From the NCBI GenBank assembly GCA_937902115.1, contig CALGSR010000406.1, positions 1 through 17,718 of the forward strand: 17,718 nt of DNA. The letters run 5' to 3'. Below, one piece after another: positions 1 to 6,945 of the stretch; position 1 is the stretch's first letter; each line of letters opens with the position of its first letter. Below the pieces are notes generated by a model. That model made no database searches. It worked only from the letters and a program-made list of their open reading frames with translations, and was not told the DNA's origin. Origin of the DNA: an uncultured Bacillus sp. Its GTDB lineage: Bacteria; Bacillota; Bacilli; Bacillales; Cytobacillaceae. A program made the position numbers and the translations under genes.

Positions 1-704
1 ATGACAAGCTTCCGTTTGTTATGTTTGTCCATGGTTTTACGAGTGCGAAGGAGCATAATCTTCATTATGCCTATTTGCTTGCAGAAAGAGGCTTTCGTGT
101 CGTACTTCCTGAGGCTGCTTATCATGGTGAAAGACATCCAGACGGATTAAGAACAGAAGAGATAGCGATGAAATTTTGGAATATCGTCCTTCAGACGATT
201 GATGAGCTTGATATTTTACGCCAATATTTTGAAAGTGAAAATGTAATCGATGCCGGACGAATCGGGCTTGTCGGCACTTCGATGGGCGGCATGGTTACGC
301 TCGGTTCCCTTACCAGATATCAATGGATAAAAGCTGCTGTAAGTTTAATGGGTATGCCGCAATATGAAAAATATGCTCTTTGGCAGTTGGAAATGCTAAA
401 AAAACAAGGGGTTTACTTGCCACTGCAAAAGGGGGAAGTAGATGCGCTGCTGGAAAAAATCAAGGTTGTTGATTTAAGTAAGCAGCCTGAGGCTCTCGAT
501 AATCGTCCCTTATTATTTTGGCATGGCAAGCAAGATCCAATTGTCCCCTTTTCCTATACATATGATTTTTATGAGAAAATTAAACCTCTTTACAAGGGTA
601 CACCGGAGAAATTACATTTTATTATTGATGAAAGATCTGGCCATAAAGTTAGCAGGGAAGGTCTCCTGAAAACAGTCGATTGGTTCGATAGATTCCTTGT
701 ATAA
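1..704 (+). CDS. yitV: YitV-type alpha/beta hydrolase (5' end outside window)
   Basis: Putative serine hydrolase of the alpha/beta fold, probably a cytosolic esterase; the substrate is unknown. The reading frame is open from the first bases of the window (DKLPFV precedes the first ATG at 21), so the gene starts upstream and about 20 residues are missing. Counting from the ATG at 21, the oxyanion-hole motif HGF is at residues 4-6. The nucleophile elbow GTSMGG has Ser87. An Asp follows in WHGKQDP, and the catalytic His is probably in ERSGHK near the C-terminus, so the triad is complete. The FVHGFTSAKEHNLHYAYLL stretch is typical of the Bacillus YitV family. In B. subtilis yitV lies near argC, which fits the neighbourhood here. 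The name rests on recalled similarity; the fold call is firm. Confidence 0.85.
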   Translation, partial: DKLPFVMFVHGFTSAKEHNLHYAYLLAERGFRVVLPEAAYHGERHPDGLRTEEIAMKFWNIVLQTIDELDILRQYFESENVIDAGRIGLVGTSMGGMVTLGSLTRYQWIKAAVSLMGMPQYEKYALWQLEMLKKQGVYLPLQKGEVDALLEKIKVVDLSKQPEALDNRPLLFWHGKQDPIVPFSYTYDFYEKIKPLYKGTPEKLHFIIDERSGHKVSREGLLKTVDWFDRFLV

Positions 705-742
705 GCATCACGATTGACTGACGCAAGAAAGAGATTTTTTGG

Positions 743-765
743 CGGCAAACCGTAAAAAATTGCCG
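743..765 (+). terminator. Weak hairpin after yitV
   Basis: CGGCAA (743-748) and TTGCCG (760-765) form a six-pair stem with an 11-base loop. No T-run follows it on either strand, so it is at best a poor intrinsic terminator for the hydrolase gene. Confidence 0.3.
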
Positions 766-793
766 GTTACTAAATTAAATGAGAACGCCCACC

Positions 794-836
794 TGTGAGT
801 TACCTCACTTTGTTCGTGATTTTCTTCCGTTATAAT
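794..836 (+). promoter_or_regulatory. Fnr-dependent promoter of the radical SAM gene
   Basis: An Fnr box TGTGA-GTTACC-TCACT (794-809) differs from the Bacillus consensus TGTGA-N6-TCACA by one base. A perfect TATAAT -10 lies at 831-836. The box centre (801.5) is 29.5 bases before the first base of the -10, which puts it near -41.5, the class II activator position. No -35 hexamer is visible, as expected for an activator-dependent promoter. Transcription would start near 843. Confidence 0.8.
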
Positions 837-890
837 TTGAAGTGGTATAGTATCGAGAATTGTTACCGTGAATGAACGGAGGGAATATAT

Positions 891-2012
891 ATGTTTAATC
901 GTGATTTTAATAAGGATCCTTTTATTGTGATATGGGAATTAACAAGAGCGTGCCAGCTGCATTGCCTGCATTGCCGTGCAGAGGCACAGCTGACGAGAGA
1001 TCCAAGGGAGCTAACCTTTGCAGAAGGAAAAAGATTAGTTGACCAAATATATGAAATGAATAATCCGCTGCTTGTCTTTACCGGCGGTGATCCATTAATG
1101 AGGGAAGATGTTTTTGAAATTGCCTCATACGCTGTGCAAAAAGGTGTCCGCGTCTCGATGACACCTAGTGCAACACCAAATGTAACGAAGGAAGCAATTG
1201 AAAAAGCAAAAGAAGTAGGACTTTCGCGTTGGGCATTCAGTCTTGATGGTCATAACGCAAAAATTCATGATCATTTCCGTGGCACAGAAGGTTCATTTGA
1301 CTTAACGATGGAGCGGATCAAGTATTTACATGAACTTGAAATACCGATTCAAATCAATACGACGATTTCCCGTTATAATCTGGAGTATTTAGATGAAATG
1401 GCTGCGTTAGTTGAGGAACTAGGCTGTGTGCTTTGGAGTGTCTTTTTCCTCGTCCCAATAGGAAGAGGTCAGGAGAAGGATATGATTTCTCCGGTAGAAC
1501 ACGAAAGAGTGTTTACATGGTTATATCAATTAAGCAAAAGAGTCTCATTTGATATTAAAACAACGGCAGCTCAGCATTATCGCCGTGTTGTTATTCAACA
1601 GAAAAAGAAAGAAATGAAGCAGCAAAAAGAGGAGATCCAATATCTGGATGCTTTGACCGAGAAAGGAATGACCGGGTCAATTGACGGACTTGGCAGGGCA
1701 CCAAAGGGTGTAAATGATGGAAATGGATTTATTTTTATCTCCCACATTGGGGATGTATATCCAAGCGGCCTTCTGCCGCTAAAGGTTGGAAATGTACGGG
1801 AAAAGCCACTTCCTGAGATTTATCGCGAATCCCCTATTTTACAGGATTTACGAAACCCTGATAAATATAAGGGGAAATGCGGAGTATGTGAATTTAGAAA
1901 TGTATGCGGCGGTTCAAGATCTCGAACCTATGCGATGACTGGAGATTATATGGAAAGCGAACCGTTCTGTGTCTATATCCCGAAGGCTTTAAGAGCAAAA
2001 AATATCCAATAA
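891..2012 (+). CDS. Radical SAM/SPASM protein, AhbD/NirJ-like
   Basis: Radical S-adenosylmethionine enzyme of 373 residues. The 4Fe-4S SAM-binding motif CQLHCLHC gives Cys21, Cys25 and Cys28, and TGGDP follows as the glycine-rich SAM motif. The C-terminus carries a SPASM-type cysteine set, Cys330, Cys333, Cys339 and Cys360, in a CGVC...VCGG...DY...PFC arrangement. This closely resembles the haem-forming enzymes AhbD (haem b synthase) and NirJ (haem d1), and also an uncharacterised family common in Bacillaceae. The substrate cannot be told from sequence, so no symbol is given. The start is set by GGAGGG at 878-883, seven bases before the ATG. Its own Fnr-type promoter and terminator make it monocistronic and expected only when oxygen is low. 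A haem-like or peptide-modifying role are both possible. Confidence 0.85.
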   Translation: MFNRDFNKDPFIVIWELTRACQLHCLHCRAEAQLTRDPRELTFAEGKRLVDQIYEMNNPLLVFTGGDPLMREDVFEIASYAVQKGVRVSMTPSATPNVTKEAIEKAKEVGLSRWAFSLDGHNAKIHDHFRGTEGSFDLTMERIKYLHELEIPIQINTTISRYNLEYLDEMAALVEELGCVLWSVFFLVPIGRGQEKDMISPVEHERVFTWLYQLSKRVSFDIKTTAAQHYRRVVIQQKKKEMKQQKEEIQYLDALTEKGMTGSIDGLGRAPKGVNDGNGFIFISHIGDVYPSGLLPLKVGNVREKPLPEIYRESPILQDLRNPDKYKGKCGVCEFRNVCGGSRSRTYAMTGDYMESEPFCVYIPKALRAKNIQ

Positions 2013-2029
2013 TAACTCTTAGTTAAATG

Positions 2030-2070
2030 CGGTTGCGTTTTTGCTTAGATAAAGGAACGCAGCCGTTTTA
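2030..2070 (+). terminator. Intrinsic terminator after the radical SAM gene
   Basis: The stem CGGTTGCGTT (2030-2039) pairs with AACGCAGCCG (2056-2065) with one G-T pair, and TTTT follows at 2066-2069. It separates the radical SAM gene from moaA. Confidence 0.75.
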
Positions 2071-2129
2071 TATTAATGGTTATAAATACCGTTAGGATTT
2101 AAATAAATGTGAAAACGTTTTGTAATATC

Positions 2130-2172
2130 TGTGATAAAAGTAACATGAATAAATCGATAACGTTGATAATAT
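2130..2172 (+). promoter_or_regulatory. Fnr-type promoter of moaA
   Basis: TGTGA-TAAAAG-TAACA (2130-2145) matches the Fnr consensus except for one base in the second half-site. A -10-like TAATAT lies at 2167-2172, again 29.5 bases from the box centre; GATAAT at 2165-2170 is an alternative -10. Spacing identical to the other Fnr promoters here strengthens an otherwise moderate match. Confidence 0.65.
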
Positions 2173-2209
2173 AAGGTAAGACACTCTTTTCAAAGGAGGC
2201 TGATAAACA

Positions 2210-3261
2210 ATGAAAACACAAAAGGTTACCGATACATTAAATCGTCCATTGCGCGATCTGCGTATTTCAATTATTGACCGCTGCAACTTCCGCTGTCAGT
2301 ATTGTATGCCAGCTGATCTTTTTGGTCCCGATTTTGCTTTTTTACCTAAAAGTGAGTTATTATCTTTCGAAGAAATAGAGAGAATTGCCTCGATTTTTGT
2401 TGGACTTGGAGTAGAAAAGATTCGTCTTACTGGTGGGGAGCCTCTATTACGTAATGATGTTCCGATATTGGTCGAAAAGCTTGCTTCTATAAATGGTTTA
2501 AAGGATATCGGATTGACAACAAACGGAGTTTATCTTCCTAAATATGCCAAAGAGTTGAAGGTTGCGGGCTTAAAACGGGTGAATATCAGTCTTGATACAC
2601 TAAATGATGAATTGTTTGTACTTGAAGCACAAGTTAGACCTAGAAGTGGATTGGTGAAATCAATGGCCGGAAGGTAGGAACGAAACCTGTTCTTAAGGGA
2701 ATCATGGCTGCAAAGGAAGCGGGTTTAGAGATTAAAATTAATATGGTTGTAAAAAAGGGTCTGAATGATCAAGAAATTATTCCCATGGCTCAATTTTGTA
2801 AGGATCACGGGCTCCATCTCCGCTTTATAGAATTTATGGATGTTGGCAGTACAAATGGCTGGAGAATGGATGATGTTATTACGAAAAAGGAAATCTATCA
2901 CATTCTGAAAGAACATTTTGCAATGGAACCTGCCAATCCAAATTATTATGGAGAAGTAGCAAAACGCTATATTTATACAGATAACGGTGTAGAAGTAGGT
3001 TTCATAACATCAGTATCTGAAGCCTTTTGTTCTACTTGTACAAGATCCCGTCTTTCTGCTAACGGTCAAATCTATACCTGCTTATTCAACGGCGAAGGTC
3101 ACGATATCCGTGATTTTATGCGGAATGGTGCAAGTGATGATGAAATTCGACAACGGATTATTAAAATTTGGAATGGTAGAAACGATCGCTATTCAGAGGA
3201 AAGAACAGCCGAAACCGCCTTGCAAAGGAAGAAAATCGAGATGTCATATATCGGTGGATAA
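2210..3261 (+). pseudogene. moaA: GTP 3',8-cyclase MoaA, frameshifted by an internal insertion
   Basis: MoaA is a radical SAM enzyme that, with MoaC, makes the first intermediate of molybdenum cofactor from GTP. The 5' piece (2210-2677) has the cluster motif CNFRCQYC and LTGGEP, and starts after AAAGGAGG at 2192-2199. The frame then runs through about 35 foreign bases after TTT at 2615-2617 and stops at 2675-2677. The rest of MoaA resumes in another frame at about 2656, with INGRKVGTKPV just before the ATG at 2704. It continues through the second cluster motif CSTC-x13-C and the terminal Gly-Gly that MoaA needs. Both halves are well conserved, so the break looks recent. Unless another moaA exists, molybdenum cofactor synthesis would fail. 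Translation of the 3' piece from 2704 is conceivable, but it lacks the SAM site. Confidence 0.85.
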
Positions 3262-3263
3262 TG

Positions 3264-3290
3264 AAAAAATCCCTGAAAGGGGTTTTTTTA
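3264..3290 (+). terminator. Intrinsic terminator after moaA
   Basis: ATCCC and GGGGT pair around a TGAAA loop inside an A-run and T-run (T7 at 3283-3289), a classical intrinsic terminator immediately after the moaA stop codon. Confidence 0.8.
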
Positions 3291-3298
3291 TTTGACGT

Positions 3299-3344
3299 AA
3301 AAAGACGCTGACTGATAAGGGATTATTCCTTATCAGTCAGCGTC
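3299..3344 (-). terminator. Perfect 17-bp hairpin terminator of ric
   Basis: GACGCTGACTGATAAGG (3304-3320) and its exact complement at 3328-3344 flank a seven-base loop. Read on the minus strand the hairpin follows the ric stop codon and is followed by TTTTT (3303-3299), so it terminates ric. With the moaA terminator it insulates the two convergent genes. Confidence 0.85.
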
Positions 3345-3353
3345 GATTGTATT

Positions 3354-4049
3354 TTAGTAATATCTTGGGAATAGAATATTATTTTCCAAATGTACATGCA
3401 TAAATGTATCTGATTCTAACTCTTCCAAACGCTTAAATACAAGCGTATAAGTACCGCAGGCATCATGCGGCAGTTCATAATCTGCGGTAATCGTTCTAAG
3501 TTCTTTAAGAATATCACCAGCATGATCATGTTCTTTTTCCAGTTCTTTAATCGCTTCAATAATTTCGGTGCGGTTTTCAATGTCAGGTTGTTTATCAAGT
3601 GTTAGGATAAGTGGAAAGCTCTCTGCTTCTTCTTTTAATGTGTGTTCAGTCAGCTCTTTCTTTAACTCAAAGAAAAGTTCATTTACCTTTAAGAGTTCAG
3701 GGTGCCTTTCGCCATGTACTCTGGAAACCTTTGTTACATAAGGACTTAAGGCGCTAAGCTCTTCTCGTAGTGGGAGGTGATAACGCTTGATAATATGGTC
3801 AATGATTTCTTCTGAAGTGCTGTCAAGCCAAACTTCCATATTATCGCTTTGATCGGATTTCTCATATACTTCAGCTAAATCCTGCATTAATCCATTAAGG
3901 TTAGCTGAACTTTGAGAAGCTGCCGCATTTAATGGGATGTTTCCTCCGCAGCAAAAATCAATACGATATTTTTTAAACACGTCACTCGTTTTTGGAATTT
4001 GATTCACAATATCACGTACGGTTGTAGTATCAGAAAATGGAAAAGTCAT
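3354..4049 (-). CDS. ric: Iron-sulfur cluster repair di-iron protein Ric (ScdA/YtfE)
   Basis: Cytosolic di-iron protein that repairs iron-sulfur clusters damaged by nitric oxide or oxidants. It has 231 residues. Residues 1-60 form the ScdA N-terminal domain with the FCCGG cysteine pair (Cys33, Cys34). Residues about 80-230 form the hemerythrin-like four-helix domain. By spacing against E. coli YtfE the iron ligands should be His85, His136, Glu140, His174, His218 and Glu222, and all six are present. The start follows AAGGAGG six bases upstream. It is transcribed away from mobB, from an Fnr-type promoter, and ends in a strong hairpin. Its place beside fnr and molybdenum-cofactor genes fits a role during nitrate or nitrite respiration, when nitric oxide is formed. 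Confidence 0.92.
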   Translation of the reverse strand: MTFPFSDTTTVRDIVNQIPKTSDVFKKYRIDFCCGGNIPLNAAASQSSANLNGLMQDLAEVYEKSDQSDNMEVWLDSTSEEIIDHIIKRYHLPLREELSALSPYVTKVSRVHGERHPELLKVNELFFELKKELTEHTLKEEAESFPLILTLDKQPDIENRTEIIEAIKELEKEHDHAGDILKELRTITADYELPHDACGTYTLVFKRLEELESDTFMHVHLENNILFPRYY

Positions 4050-4090
4050 TGGAATCCTCCTTAAATAGTGATTATCAATCTCATGTTTTT

Positions 4091-4133
4091 AGGATACCCA
4101 AATTACATAATGAATGTGGTGACATAAATCACA
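4091..4133 (-). promoter_or_regulatory. Fnr-type promoter of ric
   Basis: On the plus strand GGTGA-CATAAA-TCACA (4118-4133) is one base off the Fnr consensus. Read toward ric, a -10-like TATCCT (4096-4091) starts 29.5 bases from the box centre, the same geometry as the other Fnr promoters here. The box is too close to mobB to activate it at -41.5, so ric is the likely target. Confidence 0.65.
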
Positions 4134-4161
4134 AATCTACAAAAGAAGGGATTTGAAGAAA

Positions 4162-4683
4162 ATGGATAAACCGTTCATATTTCAGATTACGGGCTATCAG
4201 AACAGCGGAAAGACTACTTATATAAATAAACTTCTAACGCAATTAGCGATGCAAAACCTGAAGGTTGTTACGCTCAAACACCATGGTCATGGGGGGAAAC
4301 CTAATATTGTAGCAGAGGCAGATTCAGCACTTCACGTTGCTTCGGGTGCTGCAGCGTCTCTAGTCGAAGGGGGAGGCAGACTACTGCTACAGACAGAAGA
4401 TATTGCCTGGACACTGGAGGAAAAGATTCACCTGCTCACAGGATTGAATCCTGATGTGATCTTAATTGAAGGGCATAAGTTTGAAGAATATCCAAAACTC
4501 GTATTATTGCGAACAAATACTGATTTTCATTTACTGAATAAATTAAAAAATATCGTTGCCGTTAGTTATCAAAATCAAAAACCAGTTGAAACTTTTGCCT
4601 CAATTCCAATATTTCATCATAATGATTCATCGTCCATTAATTGGGTGAGCGATTATATCATAAGTCAAGTGATGAAAGTGTGA
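4162..4683 (+). CDS. mobB: Molybdopterin-guanine dinucleotide biosynthesis protein MobB
   Basis: GTP-binding accessory protein in the last steps of molybdenum cofactor synthesis, where it helps MobA attach GMP to molybdopterin. It has 173 residues from the ATG at 4162. The P-loop GYQNSGKT is at residues 11-18, followed by the conserved LKHHGHG and the acidic ILIEGHK motif of the family. The start is uncertain. AAGGG at 4146-4150 is 11 bases from this ATG but only two from an in-frame TTG at 4153, so ATG is preferred. No mobA, moeA or moaCDE is visible, so it is separated from its usual partners. No clear promoter is seen in the short gap shared with ric. Confidence 0.88.
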   Translation: MDKPFIFQITGYQNSGKTTYINKLLTQLAMQNLKVVTLKHHGHGGKPNIVAEADSALHVASGAAASLVEGGGRLLLQTEDIAWTLEEKIHLLTGLNPDVILIEGHKFEEYPKLVLLRTNTDFHLLNKLKNIVAVSYQNQKPVETFASIPIFHHNDSSSINWVSDYIISQVMKV

Positions 4684-4837
4684 TTTCGAACAAATGTGCA
4701 GTAAAAGTCGAAAAAAAGTTAAAAAAAATTAACAATATTGTCGAAAATACAACTTAAGTCACTGTTATTTATTATGTTCTATAGTACGATATGTATAGGG
4801 GAATGTTTTGAATTGATAGGGACTGAGGTGGAGAATA

Positions 4838-5266
4838 ATGGGGATTATTCAAGCGTTGTTATGGATGATTTATCCTTATATGGTTGCGGTTATTTTTACA
4901 ATGGGGATTGTATGGAATTGTGATACGACAGAATTATATCGAGGTAATAATAAAGCAACCCGCAAAAGTAAAGCATTCAGACATGCAGTAAAAGGGTTCA
5001 TATTCTTAAGTACAGCAACGGGAATAACAATCCTTTTATTTAATGGATTTGATAAAGAATCGATTCAATTGTTTCAGTGGCTTATTAGTCTTATACAATT
5101 GCGTCCTGATATGGAATTGATCATGAACCTATCTATTCTCGCACGTATGCATATTGTATTAGTATTAACAAGTTTATTGCTATTATCCTTTACGAAATAT
5201 ATTAATTATTTGCTACACCCGTTATTGTACTATCGAAAACAAAATTTAAAAATTGGCCAAGAGTAA
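4838..5266 (+). CDS. Short NarI-like membrane protein (reduced nitrate reductase gamma subunit)
   Basis: Integral membrane protein of 142 residues with hydrophobic segments at about 5-26, 52-69 and 98-128. The N-terminus (WMIYPYMVAVIFTMG) and the C-terminal half (LRPDMELIMN, RMHIVL, LLYYRK) look like the first helix and the last two helices of the cytochrome b subunit NarI. The central helices, which carry two haem-ligand histidines, are missing. His105 in RMHI matches the third ligand, but the fourth position is Asn123 in FTKYIN. The protein is therefore unlikely to hold both haems. The gene has an excellent AGGTGGAG (4826-4833), an intact frame and its own terminator, so it may be expressed. 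No narGHJ is nearby and no Fnr box is seen ahead of it. The alignment was made from memory; a degenerate or repurposed NarI is an inference. Confidence 0.6.
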   Translation: MGIIQALLWMIYPYMVAVIFTMGIVWNCDTTELYRGNNKATRKSKAFRHAVKGFIFLSTATGITILLFNGFDKESIQLFQWLISLIQLRPDMELIMNLSILARMHIVLVLTSLLLLSFTKYINYLLHPLLYYRKQNLKIGQE

Positions 5267-5290
5267 ACCGCTTCATATGGGCGGTTTTTT
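5266..5290 (+). terminator. Intrinsic terminator after the NarI-like gene
   Basis: AACCGC (5266-5271) pairs with GCGGTT (5281-5286) across a nine-base loop and runs into TTTTTT. It starts in the stop codon. Confidence 0.85.
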
Positions 5291-5322
5291 CTATGCGTTA
5301 TTCCAACATCTGAATGATAAGA

Positions 5323-5365
5323 TGTGATTCGTTTCACATATATTTGGAACGTCTTTTGTTATAGT
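5323..5365 (+). promoter_or_regulatory. Fnr-dependent promoter of the ywiC-like gene
   Basis: TGTGA-TTCGTT-TCACA (5323-5338) is a perfect Bacillus Fnr consensus. TATAGT at 5360-5365 is the -10, with its first base 29.5 bases from the box centre. Transcription would start near 5372, about 60 bases before the ATG. This is the strongest of the four Fnr boxes. Confidence 0.88.
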
Positions 5366-5431
5366 AAAGGGAAAAGATAATCGTTCCATTATTATATTTG
5401 AGATGATTGTGTATGTCAGGAGTGAAGGATC

Positions 5432-6157
5432 ATGAAACTATTTTTACCAAAACAGCATGGTGCTTGGGCAATGTTGATTATTCCTTATTGGTTAGGTGTT
5501 GCTGCTTCTGAATTTATGTGGCAGCATGTTCCGTTTTTTATTGGCTGGACACTCATGTATTTGGGTACCTATCCATTTTTGCTGATTTTTAAAGGGAAGA
5601 AAACCTCTTTTTATAGAAAGTGGACGTTCATTTATATGATACCGGGTCTTTTGTTATTGTTAATTCCGCTCTTTACAAGGCCAAGTATCATTTGGTTTGG
5701 ATTATTAATGCTGCCATTCTTTTCATTAAATATCTATTTTTCTCGGACAAATAATGATCGTGCACTTTTGAATGACTTCTTGGCTATTTTTATTTTTTCT
5801 ATTACAGGTTTGGCAGCAAGCTTTTTAGCGAAGGGAAGTATAGAGGGAATAGATATTAAAGTGTTTATTCTAAATGTATTATTTTTTGTTGGCTGTACTT
5901 TTTATGTGAAAACAATGATTAGAGAGAAGAAAAGTATCGTATATAAATGGCTTTCCTTTTCCTATCATCTACTGATTCCGGTGGTTCTACTGGTCAGCCG
6001 AGAATGGATCGCTGCTGCAGCATTGCTGCCAAGTCTTTTTAGATCCTTGTATTTCTATGGGAAATCGTACAGCATTAAAAAAATTGGGATACTGGAAATT
6101 GCTAATGCGGCTCTATTCTTTCTGCTAATGCTGGTGGATATATTCAATTCAGTATAA
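5432..6157 (+). CDS. ywiC: YwiC-like integral membrane protein
   Basis: Polytopic membrane protein of 241 residues and unknown function. It opens with the family signature PKQHGAWAM and is followed by about seven or eight hydrophobic segments, including around 13-31, 33-54, 65-83, 86-103, 113-130, 144-157, 177-200 and 222-238. In B. subtilis ywiC sits beside fnr and narK; here it is convergent with fnr, shares its terminator and has a perfect Fnr box, so it belongs to anaerobic metabolism. Some relatives are described as similar to UbiA-type prenyltransferases, but no clear Asp-rich prenyl-diphosphate motif is seen here. The ATG at 5432 is preceded by AGGAG at 5418-5422. Confidence 0.88.
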   Translation: MKLFLPKQHGAWAMLIIPYWLGVAASEFMWQHVPFFIGWTLMYLGTYPFLLIFKGKKTSFYRKWTFIYMIPGLLLLLIPLFTRPSIIWFGLLMLPFFSLNIYFSRTNNDRALLNDFLAIFIFSITGLAASFLAKGSIEGIDIKVFILNVLFFVGCTFYVKTMIREKKSIVYKWLSFSYHLLIPVVLLVSREWIAAAALLPSLFRSLYFYGKSYSIKKIGILEIANAALFFLLMLVDIFNSV

Positions 6158-6166
6158 GCGTTTGAT

Positions 6167-6215
6167 AATCAAAATAAAACGGTTCGGTACAAAGACCAAA
6201 CCGTTTTATTTGATT
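6167..6215. terminator. Bidirectional terminator between ywiC-like gene and fnr
   Basis: AATAAAACGGTTCGGT and ACCAAACCGTTTTATT pair with one mismatch around a six-base loop. The A-rich and T-rich arms give a U-tract on both strands, so one hairpin serves both convergent genes. Confidence 0.85.
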
Positions 6216-6252
6216 GTCTAACTTCGCCTCTGTGCAGGATGCTTCCGCTTTT

Positions 6253-6945
6253 TTAATTGATATTACATATATCGATTGGACAGTTTTCGCAGTTGATTTC
6301 CGTTTTTAAATATTCCATATCGTGAATGGAGATGAATCCTTTTTCAACAGTAATGATATTTTGTTTGCGTAAGTCACTTAACAATCGATTCACAACTTCT
6401 CGGGAAGTACCGCAAAAGTTTGCCAGTTCTTGATTAGTCAGTGAGATGTTAATCTGTACTCCCTCATCGTTTCCCACTCCATAGCTGTTTGCCAGACGAA
6501 TGAGTGTTGAATATAATGCTCCTTTTTTTCCATTTAGGACTAGATCGCGAACTTTCGTTTGTGATTTTCTATGTTGTGTATTCAGCCATTTCATAAATTC
6601 CAGTGCTAATTCACTGTCTTCTTCAAGCTTTCGTTCCAGGTCTTCTTTATAAATAACGGCTACCTTTCCGCTCTCCAAAATTTTTCCATTAAGCATATAT
6701 TTTGCTGTTGGCTGGAATAAGGATAGTTCCCCTACAAGATCTCCGGTAGAACATAATCGTATCGTGAGCTCTCGTCCATCTTCTACCATTTTACTCACTT
6801 GAATAATCCCGCTTTGTATAATATAAAGTTCACAAGCTTCTAGTCCTTCTTGAAACAAGAAAGATCCTTTTTCAATTTCGCGAATATGATGAACAGAGTG
6901 CAGAATTTGTGATAGACCAGTTGAAACGTTTGATAAAGTAATCAT
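6253..6945 (-). CDS. fnr: Anaerobic transcriptional regulator Fnr (Bacillus type)
   Basis: Crp/Fnr-family activator of 230 residues that senses oxygen through a 4Fe-4S cluster and binds TGTGA-N6-TCACA. Residues about 20-115 form the cyclic-nucleotide-type sensor fold. Residues about 118-150 are the dimer helix. Residues 171-198 (NQELANFCGTSREVVNRLLSDL) are the winged helix-turn-helix. The cluster cysteines lie at the C-terminus as C-x2-C-x4-C (Cys219, Cys222, Cys227), as in B. subtilis Fnr and unlike E. coli. The non-cysteine ligand known there as Asp141 probably corresponds to Asp134 in KVRD. The start follows GAGGTGA six bases upstream. Four Fnr boxes occur in the genes beside it. Its own upstream region holds no proper Fnr box. 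Confidence 0.95.
   Translation of the reverse strand: MITLSNVSTGLSQILHSVHHIREIEKGSFLFQEGLEACELYIIQSGIIQVSKMVEDGRELTIRLCSTGDLVGELSLFQPTAKYMLNGKILESGKVAVIYKEDLERKLEEDSELALEFMKWLNTQHRKSQTKVRDLVLNGKKGALYSTLIRLANSYGVGNDEGVQINISLTNQELANFCGTSREVVNRLLSDLRKQNIITVEKGFISIHDMEYLKTEINCENCPIDICNIN

Noticed and set aside
2618..2703. Programmed frameshifting in moaA
   Set aside because: The frames are separated by about 35 unrelated bases, which a ribosomal slip of one base would not remove; no slippery run or following structure is seen.
3110..3295. Open frame overlapping the end of moaA
   Set aside because: It is a shadow of the conserved MoaA C-terminal frame and has no independent start signals.
4743..4790. 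Fnr promoter for the NarI-like gene (TCACT at 4759-4763, TACGAT at 4785-4790)
   Set aside because: Only one half-site is recognisable (the other would be TACAA), so it is not supported.
4738..4923. Open frame overlapping the start of the NarI-like gene
   Set aside because: It starts with a non-ATG codon without a binding site and is in another frame from the gene with the strong AGGTGGAG at 4826-4833.
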